This document shows positions 18,332-27,101 of a stretch of 64,000 bases of DNA, piece by piece (the first letter of the stretch is position 1; the number at the start of each line of letters is the position of its first letter). This DNA is from Pseudomonas tritici. Lineage in GTDB: Bacteria; Pseudomonadota; Gammaproteobacteria; Pseudomonadales; Pseudomonadaceae. Made by a program: the position numbers and the translations under genes. The notes under the pieces are model-generated. The model was not told the DNA's origin and made no database searches. It was given only the letters and a program-made list of their open reading frames with translations. Where the stretch lies: positions 2,542,001 to 2,606,000 of the forward strand of contig NZ_CP077084.1 of NCBI RefSeq assembly GCF_014268275.3, given 5' to 3'.

Positions 18332-19573
18332 TCAGTGGCTGGCCGCTGTGGCGCCCATTTCGTTGACTTGCTGGAAGGTTGAAAAGCGCTCGAGGCCGAA
18401 GGGTTTGATCAAGTCCGGCACCTTACCGCCGCTGGCGACCAGCTCGGCCATGGTCTTGCCGCAGATCGGCGTGGCCTTGAAGCCCCAGGTGCCCCAGCCG
18501 GCGTCGAGGTAGTAATTCTTCACCGGCGACAGGCCCATGATCGGGCTGTAGTCGGGGGTCATGTCGGTGATCCCGGCCCACTGGCGCATCAACTTGGCGT
18601 TAGCCAGGAACGGGAACATCTCGATGGCATGGGCCAACAGGCTTTCCTTGAGGTCCAGGGTCGAGCGCGTGTTGAACAGCGGGTACGGGTCGGAACCGCC
18701 ACCGAACACCACTTCGCCACGGCTGGTTTGCTGCACGTAGCAGTGCAGCGCCGAGGAACTTACCAGCGGATCGAGGAACGGCTTGAACGGCTGGGTGACC
18801 ATGGCCTGCAGCGGGAACGTCTGGATCGGCGAGCGGATGCCGGCCTTGGCCATCAGCAGCGAACTGTGCCCGGCAATCGCCTGCACCGCGCAACCACACT
18901 TGATGGTGCCGCGATTGGTTTTCACGGCGGTGATAGTGCCGTTTTCGATGACCAGATCCTGCACTTCAGTGAGCTGGTGGATTTCCACGCCGCGCTTGGC
19001 CGCCTGCTTGGCGTAGCCCCACGCCACGGCATCGTGGCGCGCGGTGGCGCCGTCGATATGCCAGAGCCCGGCGATCACTGGCAGGTGGCCGGGGTCGAGG
19101 TTAAGGCTGGGCACCAGCTCGCGGATCTGCTGGCGATCGATCATCTCGGTACGCCCGCCGAAGTGCTTGTTGACCTCGGCGCGCTGGCGGAACGAACGCA
19201 CGGTGGCGTCGGTGTGGGCCAGGGTCAGTTGGCCGCGCTCGGAGTACATGATGTTGAAATCGAATTCGTTGGACAACGACTGGAACATCTTCACCGACTC
19301 GGCGTAGAAACGAACGCCTTCGCTGGTGAGGTAGTTGGAGCGGATCACCGCCGTATTGCGCGCGGTATTGCCGCCACCCAGGTAGGCCTTTTCCAGCACC
19401 GCGATATTGGTGATGCCGTGGTACTTGGCCAGGTAGTAGGCCGTCGCCAGGCCGTGGCCACCGGCGCCGATGATCACCACGTCGTAACTCGACTTGAGTT
19501 CCTTGGGCGGTGGCAGGTCCACCTCCACCGGGTACTCGGAACTCAGCCCGTATTTCAATAGATTGAATGGCAT
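18332..19573 (-). CDS. mgdA: N-methylglutamate dehydrogenase beta subunit (SoxB-like flavoprotein)
   Basis: The 413-residue FAD-dependent oxidoreductase has the dinucleotide loop [17 protein letters not shown] at 32-48 and [11 protein letters not shown] further on. The ATARHDAV segment near 175 contains a histidine at the place where sarcosine oxidase beta binds FMN covalently. It would carry out the amine oxidation. The gene overlaps folD by 19 bp and precedes mgdB. Length and order match both soxB and mgdA. The neighbouring gmaS-mgsABC operon decides in favour of N-methylglutamate. Confidence 0.85.
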   Translation of the reverse strand: MPFNLLKYGLSSEYPVEVDLPPPKELKSSYDVVIIGAGGHGLATAYYLAKYHGITNIAVLEKAYLGGGNTARNTAVIRSNYLTSEGVRFYAESVKMFQSLSNEFDFNIMYSERGQLTLAHTDATVRSFRQRAEVNKHFGGRTEMIDRQQIRELVPSLNLDPGHLPVIAGLWHIDGATARHDAVAWGYAKQAAKRGVEIHQLTEVQDLVIENGTITAVKTNRGTIKCGCAVQAIAGHSSLLMAKAGIRSPIQTFPLQAMVTQPFKPFLDPLVSSSALHCYVQQTSRGEVVFGGGSDPYPLFNTRSTLDLKESLLAHAIEMFPFLANAKLMRQWAGITDMTPDYSPIMGLSPVKNYYLDAGWGTWGFKATPICGKTMAELVASGGKVPDLIKPFGLERFSTFQQVNEMGATAASH

Positions 19574-20460
19574 ACGGCCTCCGATTGGCTGCGTAGGGCG
19601 TGGTGTTGCGCCTGGGCGGCGGCCACGGTGTTTTTCATCAGAAAGGCAATGGTCATCGGCCCGACACCGCCGGGCACCGGGGTGATGGCGGCGACATGGG
19701 GCAGGGCGCTGTCGAAGTCGACATCACCCACCAGGCGGCTGCGGCCGTCGTCGTCGATGCGGTTGATGCCGACATCGATCACCACCGCGCCGGGTTTCAA
19801 CCAGCTCGCGTCAATCAAGCGGGCGCGGCCCACGGCAGCGATCACGATATCGGCCTGGCGGCACAGGGCCTGGGCGTCGTGGCTGCGCGAATGCAGCACG
19901 GTCACCGAGCAATCCGCCTTGAGCAGCAGCGCGGCCATGGGCTTGCCAACGATGTTCGAGCGGCCGATCACCACCGCGTGTTTGCCGCGCAGGTCGCCGC
20001 AGGTGTGTTCCAGCAGGTACAGGCAACCACTCGGCGTGCACGGCGTGAGCACCGCGCGCCCTTGGCTGAGGCCGCCGACGTTCTGGCTGTGAAAACCGTC
20101 GACGTCCTTGTCCGGCGCGATGGCCTCCAGGGCGCGCAGTTCGTCCATCTGCGCCGGCAACGGCAATTGCAGGAGGATGCCGTGGATCGCCGGCTCGGCA
20201 TTCAATTGGCCGATCAGGATCAACAATTGTTCGGTGCTGGTATCGCTCGGCAGGCGATGCTCCACGGAGCGGATGCCCACCTCTTCGGCGCGCAGGATCT
20301 TGTTGCGCACATACACCTGGCTGGCCGGGTCGTTGCCCACTAGGATCACTGCCAGCGCCGGTTGAATAGCCTGCCCATGCAGACGCGCCACGTCCTCGCG
20401 CACTTGCAGCAGCACCTGTGCGGCGGCGGCTTTGCCGTCGATCAGTTTATGCGCGTTCAC
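19555..20460 (-). CDS. folD: Methylene-THF dehydrogenase/cyclohydrolase FolD (copy 1)
   Basis: The 301-residue bifunctional enzyme has the family signatures GILLQLPLP and GRSNIVGKP (NADP-binding), PGGVGPMT near the C-terminus, and the catalytic lysine in YVRNK. It converts 5,10-methylene-THF to 10-formyl-THF. It follows purU with a 4-bp overlap and precedes mgdA with a 19-bp overlap, so it is translationally coupled to the dehydrogenase whose product it oxidises. A second, clearly homologous copy lies at 28563-29525, at the end of the TMA operon. Both are probably dedicated to methylamine catabolism, with the housekeeping folD elsewhere. Confidence 0.93.
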   Translation of the reverse strand: MNAHKLIDGKAAAAQVLLQVREDVARLHGQAIQPALAVILVGNDPASQVYVRNKILRAEEVGIRSVEHRLPSDTSTEQLLILIGQLNAEPAIHGILLQLPLPAQMDELRALEAIAPDKDVDGFHSQNVGGLSQGRAVLTPCTPSGCLYLLEHTCGDLRGKHAVVIGRSNIVGKPMAALLLKADCSVTVLHSRSHDAQALCRQADIVIAAVGRARLIDASWLKPGAVVIDVGINRIDDDGRSRLVGDVDFDSALPHVAAITPVPGGVGPMTIAFLMKNTVAAAQAQHHALRSQSEAVCHSIY

Positions 20461-21323
20461 CGGAACACCACCGTTCTGTCCTGATTGAGGAAGACCCGGT
20501 GCTCCAGGTGGTACTTGACCGCCTTGGACAGGGCCACGGTTTCGGTGTCGCGACCGATGGCGACCAGGTCGTCGGGCTTGTACACGTGGTCGACACGCTG
20601 CACTTCCTGCTCGATGATCGGGCCCTCATCCAGGTCGCTGGTCACGTAGTGCGCGGTGGCACCGATCAACTTCACGCCGCGTTGATAAGCCTGGTGATAG
20701 GGCTTGGCACCCTTGAAACCGGGCAGGAACGAATGGTGGATATTGATCGCCCGCCCCGACAGTTGCCGGCACAGGTCGTCGGAGAGGATCTGCATGTAGC
20801 GCGCCAACACCACCAGTTCGGTGTGGGTGTCGTCGACGATCTTCATCAACTCGGCTTCCTGCGCGGCCTTGTTGTCCTTGGACACCGGCAGGTAGATAAA
20901 GCGAATGCCCTCGCGCTCGGCCATCGGCCGCAGATCGAGGTGGTTGGAGACGATGGCGGTGATGGTCATGTCCATCTCGCCCTTGTGGTATCGGTAGAGC
21001 AGGTCGGTGAGGCAGTGGTCGAACTTGCTCACCATCAGCATCACGCGCATCGGCTCGCGGGTGTCGTGCAGCTCCCACTGCATGTCGAAGGCCTGGGCGA
21101 CATCGGCGAAACCGTCTCTGATCTCTTGCAGGTTGCCTTCGTGGCCATCGTTGAAGCGGAACACGGCGCGCATGAAGAAGCGGCCGCTGAAATCGTCATC
21201 GAACTGCGCCATTTCCCCGATGTAGCACGCGTTGTCCGCCAGGTAAGTGGTGACGGCCGCAACGATGCCGGACACGGCGGGGCACGTCACCTTGATGATG
21301 AAATGGTTTTTTTCGTGTTGCAT
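20457..21323 (-). CDS. purU: Formyltetrahydrofolate deformylase PurU (copy 1)
   Basis: The 288-residue protein has an N-terminal ACT domain and a C-terminal formyltransferase-fold hydrolase domain with [17 protein letters not shown] and the catalytic DLDEGPII segment. It hydrolyses 10-formyl-THF to formate and THF, regenerating the acceptor for the Mgd complex. It is the first gene of the purU-folD-mgdABCD operon. I chose the ATG at 21323 behind GAGGACG; the longer in-frame start at 21392 lacks a ribosome binding site. A 13-bp box resembling TTCCTGYAGGGAA lies 84 bp upstream at 21407-21419. Confidence 0.93.
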   Translation of the reverse strand: MQHEKNHFIIKVTCPAVSGIVAAVTTYLADNACYIGEMAQFDDDFSGRFFMRAVFRFNDGHEGNLQEIRDGFADVAQAFDMQWELHDTREPMRVMLMVSKFDHCLTDLLYRYHKGEMDMTITAIVSNHLDLRPMAEREGIRFIYLPVSKDNKAAQEAELMKIVDDTHTELVVLARYMQILSDDLCRQLSGRAINIHHSFLPGFKGAKPYHQAYQRGVKLIGATAHYVTSDLDEGPIIEQEVQRVDHVYKPDDLVAIGRDTETVALSKAVKYHLEHRVFLNQDRTVVFR

Positions 21324-21406
21324 GACACGTCCTCGGGATGATGGCGGCAGCTCATCGCATAGCGAAAAAATGTCTGAGGACAGCAGGCTCATTCCTTGAG
21401 CGCGTT

Positions 21407-21419
21407 TTCTTGTGGGGAA
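21407..21419. promoter_or_regulatory. TTCCTGYAGGGAA-type box before purU operon
   Basis: TTCTTGTGGGGAA matches 11 of 13 positions of the palindrome found before gmaS and dmm. Further half-sites (TTCCTGAAG at 21427, AGGGGAA at 21445) follow at about 20-bp spacing. It is a possible target of the XRE-cupin regulator. Confidence 0.5.
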
Positions 21420-21585
21420 TAAAATATTCCTGAAGTGGCTTTATAGGGGAATGAAGGCGGGGCGTCCAGGGGTTTTGGGAAAGATTTTTAACTGGGGGGA
21501 ATTTTTTGCGGGGCGACTGGGAGGTCCAATGCGATCAAAGGTGGGCGCTGGCTTGCCTGCGATGGTCATAGGTCTCTGCAAAAAC

Positions 21586-21719
21586 TGTAGTGAGCGGGCT
21601 TGCCCCGCGCTGGGCGGCGAAGCCGCCCCAAACCAGGCGACTTGGTCTTATCTGGAACTCGGCGATGTTTTTACTGGGGCGGCTTCGCCGCCCAGCGCGG
21701 GGCAAGCCCGCTCACTACA
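21586..21719. repeat. Large REP-type inverted repeat, 44-bp arms
   Basis: Arms 21586-21629 and 21676-21719 are perfect inverted copies separated by 46 bp. Each arm contains an inner GGGCGGC/GCCGCCC palindrome. The outer TGAGCGGGCTTGC relates it to the shorter TGTGGGAGCGGGC elements elsewhere in the window. Confidence 0.85.
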
Positions 21720-21794
21720 AGGTGCTCATGTGCCTTTAAAAGATGTGCAGATACCCATCAGGCTCCCACAGCAGAGCCGCTCTCGGTTCGTTCA

Positions 21795-22394
21795 TCACTC
21801 TTTGTCGTTACCGTAGTTCATGATCGACAACAACCGAATCGGCACCCGCACCAACTCCTCAGGCCCATGGGGAATCTCGCCCTCAAACGTCAGGCTGTCC
21901 CCGGCCTCCATGCGATACAACTGGTTGCCGTGGCGATAAATCAGCTCCCCTTCAAGCAGGTGCAGAAACTCGGTCCCTGGGTGCGCAAACGTAGGAAACT
22001 CCTCACTGGCGTCATCCATGCTGACCATGTACGCCTCGAAGCTCTTCTTCGGCCCGCGCGTATGGTTGAGCAGGTGATAGGTATGCCCCTTCTCGGTCCC
22101 CCGGCGCACCACTTCCATGCCTTGGTCGGCCTTGACCAGCAAGGCGCTGCCATCCTGCTGGTCGTATTCGCTGAATAATTTCGAGAGCGGCAGCCCGAGC
22201 ACATCGCACAGGCGGCTCAAGGTATCGAGGCTGGTGGAGACCTGGGCGTTCTCGATCTTGCTCAACATGCCCTGGCTGATATCGGCAATTTTTGCCACGT
22301 CAGATAGCTTCAGGTCCTGGGCCTGGCGCTGGCGTTTGATCTGCAGCCCCAGGTATTGCTCGAGCTTGAGGCGCGGGGCGGTTTCGGTGGACAT
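21795..22394 (-). CDS. XRE-family transcriptional regulator with C-terminal cupin
   Basis: The 199-residue protein joins an N-terminal helix-turn-helix of the XRE type (LSDVAKIADISQGMLSKIENAQ, about residues 30-51) to a C-terminal cupin domain that would bind a small ligand. Related XRE-cupin proteins control amine, polyamine and amino-acid catabolism. It is divergent from gmaS and next to the mgd operon, so it is the best candidate regulator of the methylamine genes. The start at 22394 is chosen because GGAG lies nine bases upstream; in-frame ATGs at 22400 and 22412 have poorer spacing. Shared TTCCTGYAGGGAA boxes before three operons fit its size and symmetry. Confidence 0.85.
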   Translation of the reverse strand: MSTETAPRLKLEQYLGLQIKRQRQAQDLKLSDVAKIADISQGMLSKIENAQVSTSLDTLSRLCDVLGLPLSKLFSEYDQQDGSALLVKADQGMEVVRRGTEKGHTYHLLNHTRGPKKSFEAYMVSMDDASEEFPTFAHPGTEFLHLLEGELIYRHGNQLYRMEAGDSLTFEGEIPHGPEELVRVPIRLLSIMNYGNDKE

Positions 22395-22489
22395 GATCAT
22401 CGGCTCCTGCACGGTTTCCGTTCAGTAATATTATTTTCGCACTGGGAAAGTGCAACGTCTGGCGCTTAAAGGCCACCCTGCTGTACGTA

Positions 22490-22502
22490 TTCCTGCAGGG
22501 AA
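22490..22502. promoter_or_regulatory. TTCCTGCAGGGAA palindrome upstream of gmaS
   Basis: This near-perfect palindrome lies in the 282-bp gap between the XRE-cupin gene and gmaS, about 80 bp upstream of the sigma-54-type promoter. It can serve either divergent gene. Confidence 0.55.
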
Positions 22503-22569
22503 AAGAATTTTCCCATATATACAGCACAAAAGCGCTTTCACCGGCACGTCAAACAGCCGTCCGCGAATC

Positions 22570-22585
22570 TGGCAAGGGTATTGCA
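22570..22585 (+). promoter_or_regulatory. Sigma-54 (-24/-12) promoter of gmaS operon
   Basis: TGGCAAGGGTATTGCA has the GG and GC elements separated by exactly ten bases, matching the sigma-54 consensus TGGCAC-N5-TTGCA at all but one key position. It predicts transcription from about 22597, 80 bp before gmaS, and activation by an enhancer-binding protein such as NtrC. Confidence 0.6.
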
Positions 22586-22598
22586 TTCCTGTAGGGAA
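22586..22598. promoter_or_regulatory. TTCCTGTAGGGAA palindrome at gmaS transcription start
   Basis: The box directly abuts the -12 element and covers the predicted start site, a location expected for a repressor. An imperfect third copy (TTCTTTTTAGGAA) follows at 22605-22617. Confidence 0.58.
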
Positions 22599-22676
22599 AC
22601 TAACTTTCTTTTTAGGAATAAAAAGACAGCCTAGGCCCACCCACACGGTTTTGCCTTTCGCGAGGAGTGACACGCA

Positions 22677-24011
22677 ATGTTGCCAGCAGAAACCCAGCGC
22701 ATCATCGACAAGCACGGGATCAAGTACGTGCTTGCGCAGTTTGTGGATATACACGGTGCGGCCAAGACCAAGTCGGTGCCCATCTGCGGGCTCAAGACGG
22801 TGGCCGAAGAGGGCGCGGGGTTTGCCGGGTTTGCCATCAGCGGCATGGGCATGGAGCCCCACGGTCCGGACTTCATGGCGCGCGGCGATCTGTCGACATT
22901 GACCCCGGTACCCTGGCAGCCAGGTTATGGGCGCGTGGTGTGCGTCGGCCATGTCGACGGCAAACCCCACCCCTACGACAGCCGCTACGTGTTGCAGCAA
23001 CAAGTGCAGCGCCTGCAGGACAAGGGCTGGACGCTGAACACCGGCCTCGAACCCGAGTTCAATCTGATGCGCCGTGACGAGCAGGGCACGTTGCAATTGG
23101 TCGACCCCAGCGACAACCTCGACAAGCCTTGCTACGACTACAAGGGCCTGTCGCGTTCGCGGGTGTTCCTCGAGCGCCTGACCGAAGCCTTGCAGGCGGT
23201 GGATTTCGAGGTCTATCAAATCGACCACGAAGACGCCAACGGCCAGTTCGAGATCAACTACACCTACAGCGACGCCCTGACGTCCGCCGACCGTTTCACC
23301 TTCTTCCGCATGGCCGCCGGCGAGATCGCCAATGACCTGGGCATGATCTGCTCCTTCATGCCCAAGCCCGACCCGAAACGCGCCGGCAATGGTATGCACT
23401 TTCACCTGTCGATCAGCAGCGCCGAGAACAAAAACCTGTTCCATGACGCCAGCGACCCGAGCGGCATGGGCTTGTCGAAACTCGCCTATCACTTCGCCGC
23501 CGGCTTGCTCGCCCACGGCCCGGCGCTGTGTGCGTTCGCTGCGCCCACCGTCAACTCGTACAAGCGCCTGGTGGTCGGCAACTCGTTGTCCGGCGCCACC
23601 TGGGCCCCGGCCTTCATCGCGTTTGGCGCCAACAACCGCTCGGCCATGGTGCGCGTGCCGTACGGTCGCCTGGAATTTCGCCTGCCGGATGCCGGCTGCA
23701 ACCCCTATCTGGTCAGCGCCGCGATCATCGCCGCGGGCCTGGACGGTATCGATCGCCAGCTGGAAATCGACCACGTCTGCAACGAAAACCTCTACAGCCT
23801 GAGCCTCGAGCAGATCGCCGAGCGCGGCATCAAGACCCTGCCGCAGTCCCTCAAGGAAGCCTGCGACGCGCTGGAAGCCGACGCGCTGTTCGCCGAAGTG
23901 CTCGGCCCGCAGATTGTGGGTGAGTTCATCAAGCTCAAGCGTATGGAGTGGGTGGAGTACAGCCGCCATGTGAGCGACTGGGAAATCCAGCGCTACACCG
24001 AATTTTTCTGA
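22677..24011 (+). CDS. gmaS: Gamma-glutamylmethylamide synthetase (GlnA-type III)
   Basis: The 444-residue protein is a glutamine-synthetase-like ligase. It has GLEPEFNLM (metal-binding glutamate), [17 protein letters not shown] and [13 protein letters not shown], which form the ATP/metal bifunnel. GmaS ligates methylamine to glutamate with ATP, giving gamma-glutamylmethylamide. It leads an operon with three glutamate-synthase-like genes and is flanked by a dehydrogenase operon, which is the classical NMG gene set; a plain glutamine synthetase would not need them. A sigma-54-type promoter and palindromic boxes precede it. The long antisense frame across it is a shadow. Confidence 0.86.
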   Translation: MLPAETQRIIDKHGIKYVLAQFVDIHGAAKTKSVPICGLKTVAEEGAGFAGFAISGMGMEPHGPDFMARGDLSTLTPVPWQPGYGRVVCVGHVDGKPHPYDSRYVLQQQVQRLQDKGWTLNTGLEPEFNLMRRDEQGTLQLVDPSDNLDKPCYDYKGLSRSRVFLERLTEALQAVDFEVYQIDHEDANGQFEINYTYSDALTSADRFTFFRMAAGEIANDLGMICSFMPKPDPKRAGNGMHFHLSISSAENKNLFHDASDPSGMGLSKLAYHFAAGLLAHGPALCAFAAPTVNSYKRLVVGNSLSGATWAPAFIAFGANNRSAMVRVPYGRLEFRLPDAGCNPYLVSAAIIAAGLDGIDRQLEIDHVCNENLYSLSLEQIAERGIKTLPQSLKEACDALEADALFAEVLGPQIVGEFIKLKRMEWVEYSRHVSDWEIQRYTEFF

Positions 24012-24033
24012 CACCGTGTGACGGAGACTTGTT

Positions 24034-24942
24034 ATGTGTGGAATCGTAGGCCTGTACCTGAAGAATCCGCAGCTGGAACCCCAGCTCGGCAAGCTGTTTG
24101 AACCCATGCTGCAAGCCATGACCGACCGTGGCCCGGACAGCGCCGGTTTCGCCATCTACGGCGATGAAGTCGCCGATGGCTGGGTCAAGCTGACCCTGCA
24201 AGCCACCACCGAAGCCTTCGACTGGAAAGGCTTGATGGGCGAGCTGGAAGGGCGCCTCGGCTGTTCCCTGGATTGGTTCCAGAACGCCAGCGCCGCTGTA
24301 CTTAAGATCCACGCCGACGAAGCCCCGGTACGCCTGGCCCTGGCCGAACTGGCGCCGAGCGTGCGCATCATGAGCGCCGGGCAGAGTATCGAGATCCTCA
24401 AGGGCATGGGCCTGCCCCAGGAGATTTCCCAGCGCTTCGGCCTGGCAAACATGCAGGGCAGCCACATCATCGGCCATACGCGCATGGCCACGGAAAGCGC
24501 GGTGACCATGGAAGGCAGCCACCCGTTTTCCACCGGCGCCGACCTGTGCCTGGTGCACAACGGCTCGCTGTCCAACCACTTCCGCCTGCGCCAGGAACTC
24601 AAGCGCGAAGGCATCCATTTTGAAACCGACAACGACACCGAAGTCGCCGCCGGCTACCTGACCTGGCGTCTGCAACAGGGTGATTCGCTCAAAGAGGCGC
24701 TGGACCATTCCCTGGAAGACCTCGACGGCTTCTTCACCTTCGCCATCGGCACGCGCAACGGCTTTGCGGTGATCCGCGACCCGATTGCGTGCAAGCCGGC
24801 GATCCTCGCCGAGACCGACGATTACGTCGCCATGGCCTCCGAGTACCAGGCGCTGTCGAGCCTGCCGGGCATCGAGAACGCGCGGATCTGGGAGCCGGCA
24901 CCGGCCACGTTGTACATCTGGGAACGCGAGTCAGCAGCTTAA
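24034..24942 (+). CDS. mgsA: N-methylglutamate synthase subunit A (class II glutamine amidotransferase)
   Basis: The 302-residue protein begins MCGIVG, exposing Cys2 as the N-terminal nucleophile of class II (Ntn) amidotransferases. DRGPDSAGF, GHTRMATES and VHNGSLSNH complete the glutaminase site. In N-methylglutamate synthase this subunit hydrolyses gamma-glutamylmethylamide to release methylamine within the complex. It follows gmaS by 22 bp. The same three-gene set is called GlxBCD where it is not linked to gmaS. Confidence 0.86.
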   Translation: MCGIVGLYLKNPQLEPQLGKLFEPMLQAMTDRGPDSAGFAIYGDEVADGWVKLTLQATTEAFDWKGLMGELEGRLGCSLDWFQNASAAVLKIHADEAPVRLALAELAPSVRIMSAGQSIEILKGMGLPQEISQRFGLANMQGSHIIGHTRMATESAVTMEGSHPFSTGADLCLVHNGSLSNHFRLRQELKREGIHFETDNDTEVAAGYLTWRLQQGDSLKEALDHSLEDLDGFFTFAIGTRNGFAVIRDPIACKPAILAETDDYVAMASEYQALSSLPGIENARIWEPAPATLYIWERESAA

Positions 24943-24953
24943 GGAGCGCACAC

Positions 24954-25628
24954 ATGAAAACCATCGATCTTTCCACCGCCACCGTGCGTGACCTCAACCA
25001 GGCGTTGCACGCCCAGGCCATCGACAACGAGTGGCGCGTGACCCATTCCAACGGCAAGCACAATCTCGCCGTGGGCGTGAACCAGGCCGTGTCCATCGAT
25101 ATCGAGGGCCACGCCGGTTATTACTGCGCAGGCATGAACCAACAGGCCTCGATCACCGTGCACGGCAATGTCGGCGTGGGCTGCGCCGAGAACATGATGT
25201 CCGGCTTTGTGCGCGTCAAAGGCAGCGCGTCCCAGGCTGCCGGGGCCACGGCCCATGGCGGTCTGCTGGTGATCGAGGGCGACGCGGGCGCGCGTTGCGG
25301 GATTTCCATGAAGGGCATCGACATCGTCGTCGGCGGTAGCATCGGCCATATGAGCTGCTTCATGGGCCAGGCCGGGCGTCTGGTGGTGTGCGGCGACGCC
25401 GGCGATGCGCTGGGCGATTCGCTCTACGAAACCCACATCTACGTGAAAGGCACGGTGGAGTCCCTGGGCTCGGACTGCGTCGAAAAAGAGATGCGCAGCG
25501 AACACCTGCACGAGCTGCAGGAACTGCTCGACCGCGCCGGTTTCGCCCACCAGGCGGCAGATTTCAAGCGCTACGGCTCGGCCCGTCAACTCTACAACTT
25601 CAAAGTCGATAACGCCTCCGCGTACTGA
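24954..25628 (+). CDS. mgsB: N-methylglutamate synthase subunit B (GltB C-terminal-like beta-helix)
   Basis: The 224-residue protein corresponds to the right-handed beta-helix domain at the C-terminus of the large glutamate synthase subunit. It shows the glycine-rich periodicity (HAGYYCAGMNQQA, GNVGVGCAENMMSGFV, GGSIGHMSCFMGQAG). It has a structural role in the synthase. I set the start at 24954 behind AAGGAG; the longer frame overlaps mgsA in another frame. Confidence 0.85.
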   Translation: MKTIDLSTATVRDLNQALHAQAIDNEWRVTHSNGKHNLAVGVNQAVSIDIEGHAGYYCAGMNQQASITVHGNVGVGCAENMMSGFVRVKGSASQAAGATAHGGLLVIEGDAGARCGISMKGIDIVVGGSIGHMSCFMGQAGRLVVCGDAGDALGDSLYETHIYVKGTVESLGSDCVEKEMRSEHLHELQELLDRAGFAHQAADFKRYGSARQLYNFKVDNASAY

Positions 25629-25642
25629 TCAGGAGCTCCACC

Positions 25643-26965
25643 ATGACTGAACAAACCCCTCCGGTCCTGCGCGAGTCGGCCACCTTCGACCGCCTGACCA
25701 TCCAGGAAATCCAGCGTGCCGCCGAAACTGGCATCTACGATATTCGCGGCGGCGGCACCAAGCGCAAGCTGCCGCACTTCGATGACTTGCTGCTGCTCGG
25801 CGCCAGCGTGTCGCGCTACCCGCTGGAAGGTTATCGCGAGAAGTGCGGCACCGATGTGATCCTCGGCAATCGCTTCGCCAAGAAGCCTATCCACCTGAAG
25901 ATCCCGGTGACCATCGCTGGCATGAGTTTCGGTGCGTTGTCGGCCAACGCCAAGGAAGCCCTGGGCCGTGGCGCGACCATCGCCGGCACCAGCACCACCA
26001 CCGGTGACGGCGGCATGACCCCGGAAGAGCGCGGCCAGTCCCAGCACCTGGTGTATCAGTACCTGCCGTCGCGCTACGGCATGAACCCGGATGATCTGCG
26101 CAAGGCCGACGCCATCGAGATCGTCCTCGGCCAGGGCGCCAAGCCCGGCGGCGGCGGCATGTTGCTCGGCATGAAGGTCACCGAGCGTGTGGCCGGCATG
26201 CGCACCTTGCCCATCGGCGTGGACCAGCGCAGCGCCTGCCGCCACCCGGACTGGACCGGCCCGGATGACCTGGCGATCAAGATTGCCGAGCTGCGTGAAA
26301 TCACCGATTGGGAAAAACCGATCTACGTGAAAATCGGCGCGAGCCGGCCGTATTACGACGTGAAGCTGGCGGTCAAGGCCGGTGCCGATGTGATCGTGCT
26401 CGACGGCATGCAAGGCGGCACCGCCGCGACGCAGGAAGTGTTTATCGAGCATGTGGGCATCCCGATTTTGTCGGCCATCCCGCAAGCGGTACAGGCTTTG
26501 CAAGAGATGGGCATGCACCGCAAGGTCCAGTTGATCGTGTCGGGCGGGATTCGCAACGGTGCCGATGTGGCCAAGGCCATGGCGATGGGCGCGGACGCGG
26601 TGGCCATCGGCACGGCGGCGCTGATTGCTCTGGGCGACAACCACCCACGGCTGGACGCGGAGCTGAAAAAGATCGGCTCGGCCGCCGGCTTCTACGACGA
26701 CTGGCAGAACGGCCGCGATCCGGCGGGCATCACCACTCAGGACCCGGAGCTGTCCAAGCGCCTTGACCCGGTGGAAGGCGGGCGGCGGTTGGCCAACTAC
26801 CTTCGGGTGATGGTGTTGGAGGCACAGACCATGGCGCGTGCGTGCGGCAAATCGCACCTGCACAACCTCGACCCCGAGGACCTGGTGGCGCTGACCGTGG
26901 AGTCGGCCGCCATGGCCCGGGTACCGCTGGCGGGGACCCGTTGGGTACCCGGTTCCGGCTACTGA
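25643..26965 (+). CDS. mgsC: N-methylglutamate synthase subunit C (FMN glutamate synthase domain), Fe-S cysteines absent
   Basis: The 440-residue protein is the FMN-binding TIM barrel of glutamate synthase (PVTIAGMSFGALS, GQGAKPGGGGMLLG, VIVLDGMQGGTAAT, VSGGIRNGADVAKAMAMGAD). It would combine methylamine with 2-oxoglutarate to form N-methylglutamate. In glutamate synthase the segment before ITTQDPEL carries the cysteines of a 3Fe-4S cluster (CPxG). Here it reads GRDPAGITTQDPEL, with no cysteines, so no such cluster is expected. It is followed by a REP element and the ammonium transporter. Confidence 0.85.
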   Translation: MTEQTPPVLRESATFDRLTIQEIQRAAETGIYDIRGGGTKRKLPHFDDLLLLGASVSRYPLEGYREKCGTDVILGNRFAKKPIHLKIPVTIAGMSFGALSANAKEALGRGATIAGTSTTTGDGGMTPEERGQSQHLVYQYLPSRYGMNPDDLRKADAIEIVLGQGAKPGGGGMLLGMKVTERVAGMRTLPIGVDQRSACRHPDWTGPDDLAIKIAELREITDWEKPIYVKIGASRPYYDVKLAVKAGADVIVLDGMQGGTAATQEVFIEHVGIPILSAIPQAVQALQEMGMHRKVQLIVSGGIRNGADVAKAMAMGADAVAIGTAALIALGDNHPRLDAELKKIGSAAGFYDDWQNGRDPAGITTQDPELSKRLDPVEGGRRLANYLRVMVLEAQTMARACGKSHLHNLDPEDLVALTVESAAMARVPLAGTRWVPGSGY

Positions 26966-26976
26966 GTTTACCCCCC

Positions 26977-27076
26977 TGTAGGAGCGAGCTTGCTCGCGAA
27001 GGTCGTCAACGATAACGCAGGCATCCTGGATGCCCACGTTGCCTGCGCGTTTTTCGCGAGCACGCTCGCTCCTACA
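26977..27076. repeat. REP-type inverted repeat between mgsC and amt
   Basis: 24-bp arms (26977-27000 and 27053-27076) with one mismatch belong to the TGTAGGAGCGAGC variety of the repeat. It lies 25 bp before the amt start codon and could separate amt expression from the upstream operon. Confidence 0.8.
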
Positions 27077-27101
27077 CATTTCTTTTGCAGGAGCTTTGAA
27101 C

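Larger units (their letters stand above)
21324..21794. promoter_or_regulatory. Intergenic region: purU operon promoter plus REP pair
   Basis: These 471 bp contain no convincing gene. The part nearest purU is AT-rich and carries repeated GGGGAA/TTCC half-sites (21407-21451). The part nearest the XRE-cupin gene is filled by a large inverted repeat at 21586-21719. Confidence 0.6.

Noticed and set aside
14555..21323. Classical sarcosine oxidase operon with folD and purU
   Set aside because: The adjacent gmaS-mgsABC genes and altered delta subunit make N-methylglutamate dehydrogenase the better reading, although sarcosine activity is not excluded.
22431..24155. Long open frame antisense to gmaS
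   Set aside because: It is a shadow produced by GC-rich codon bias; the sense strand has complete glutamine-synthetase motifs.
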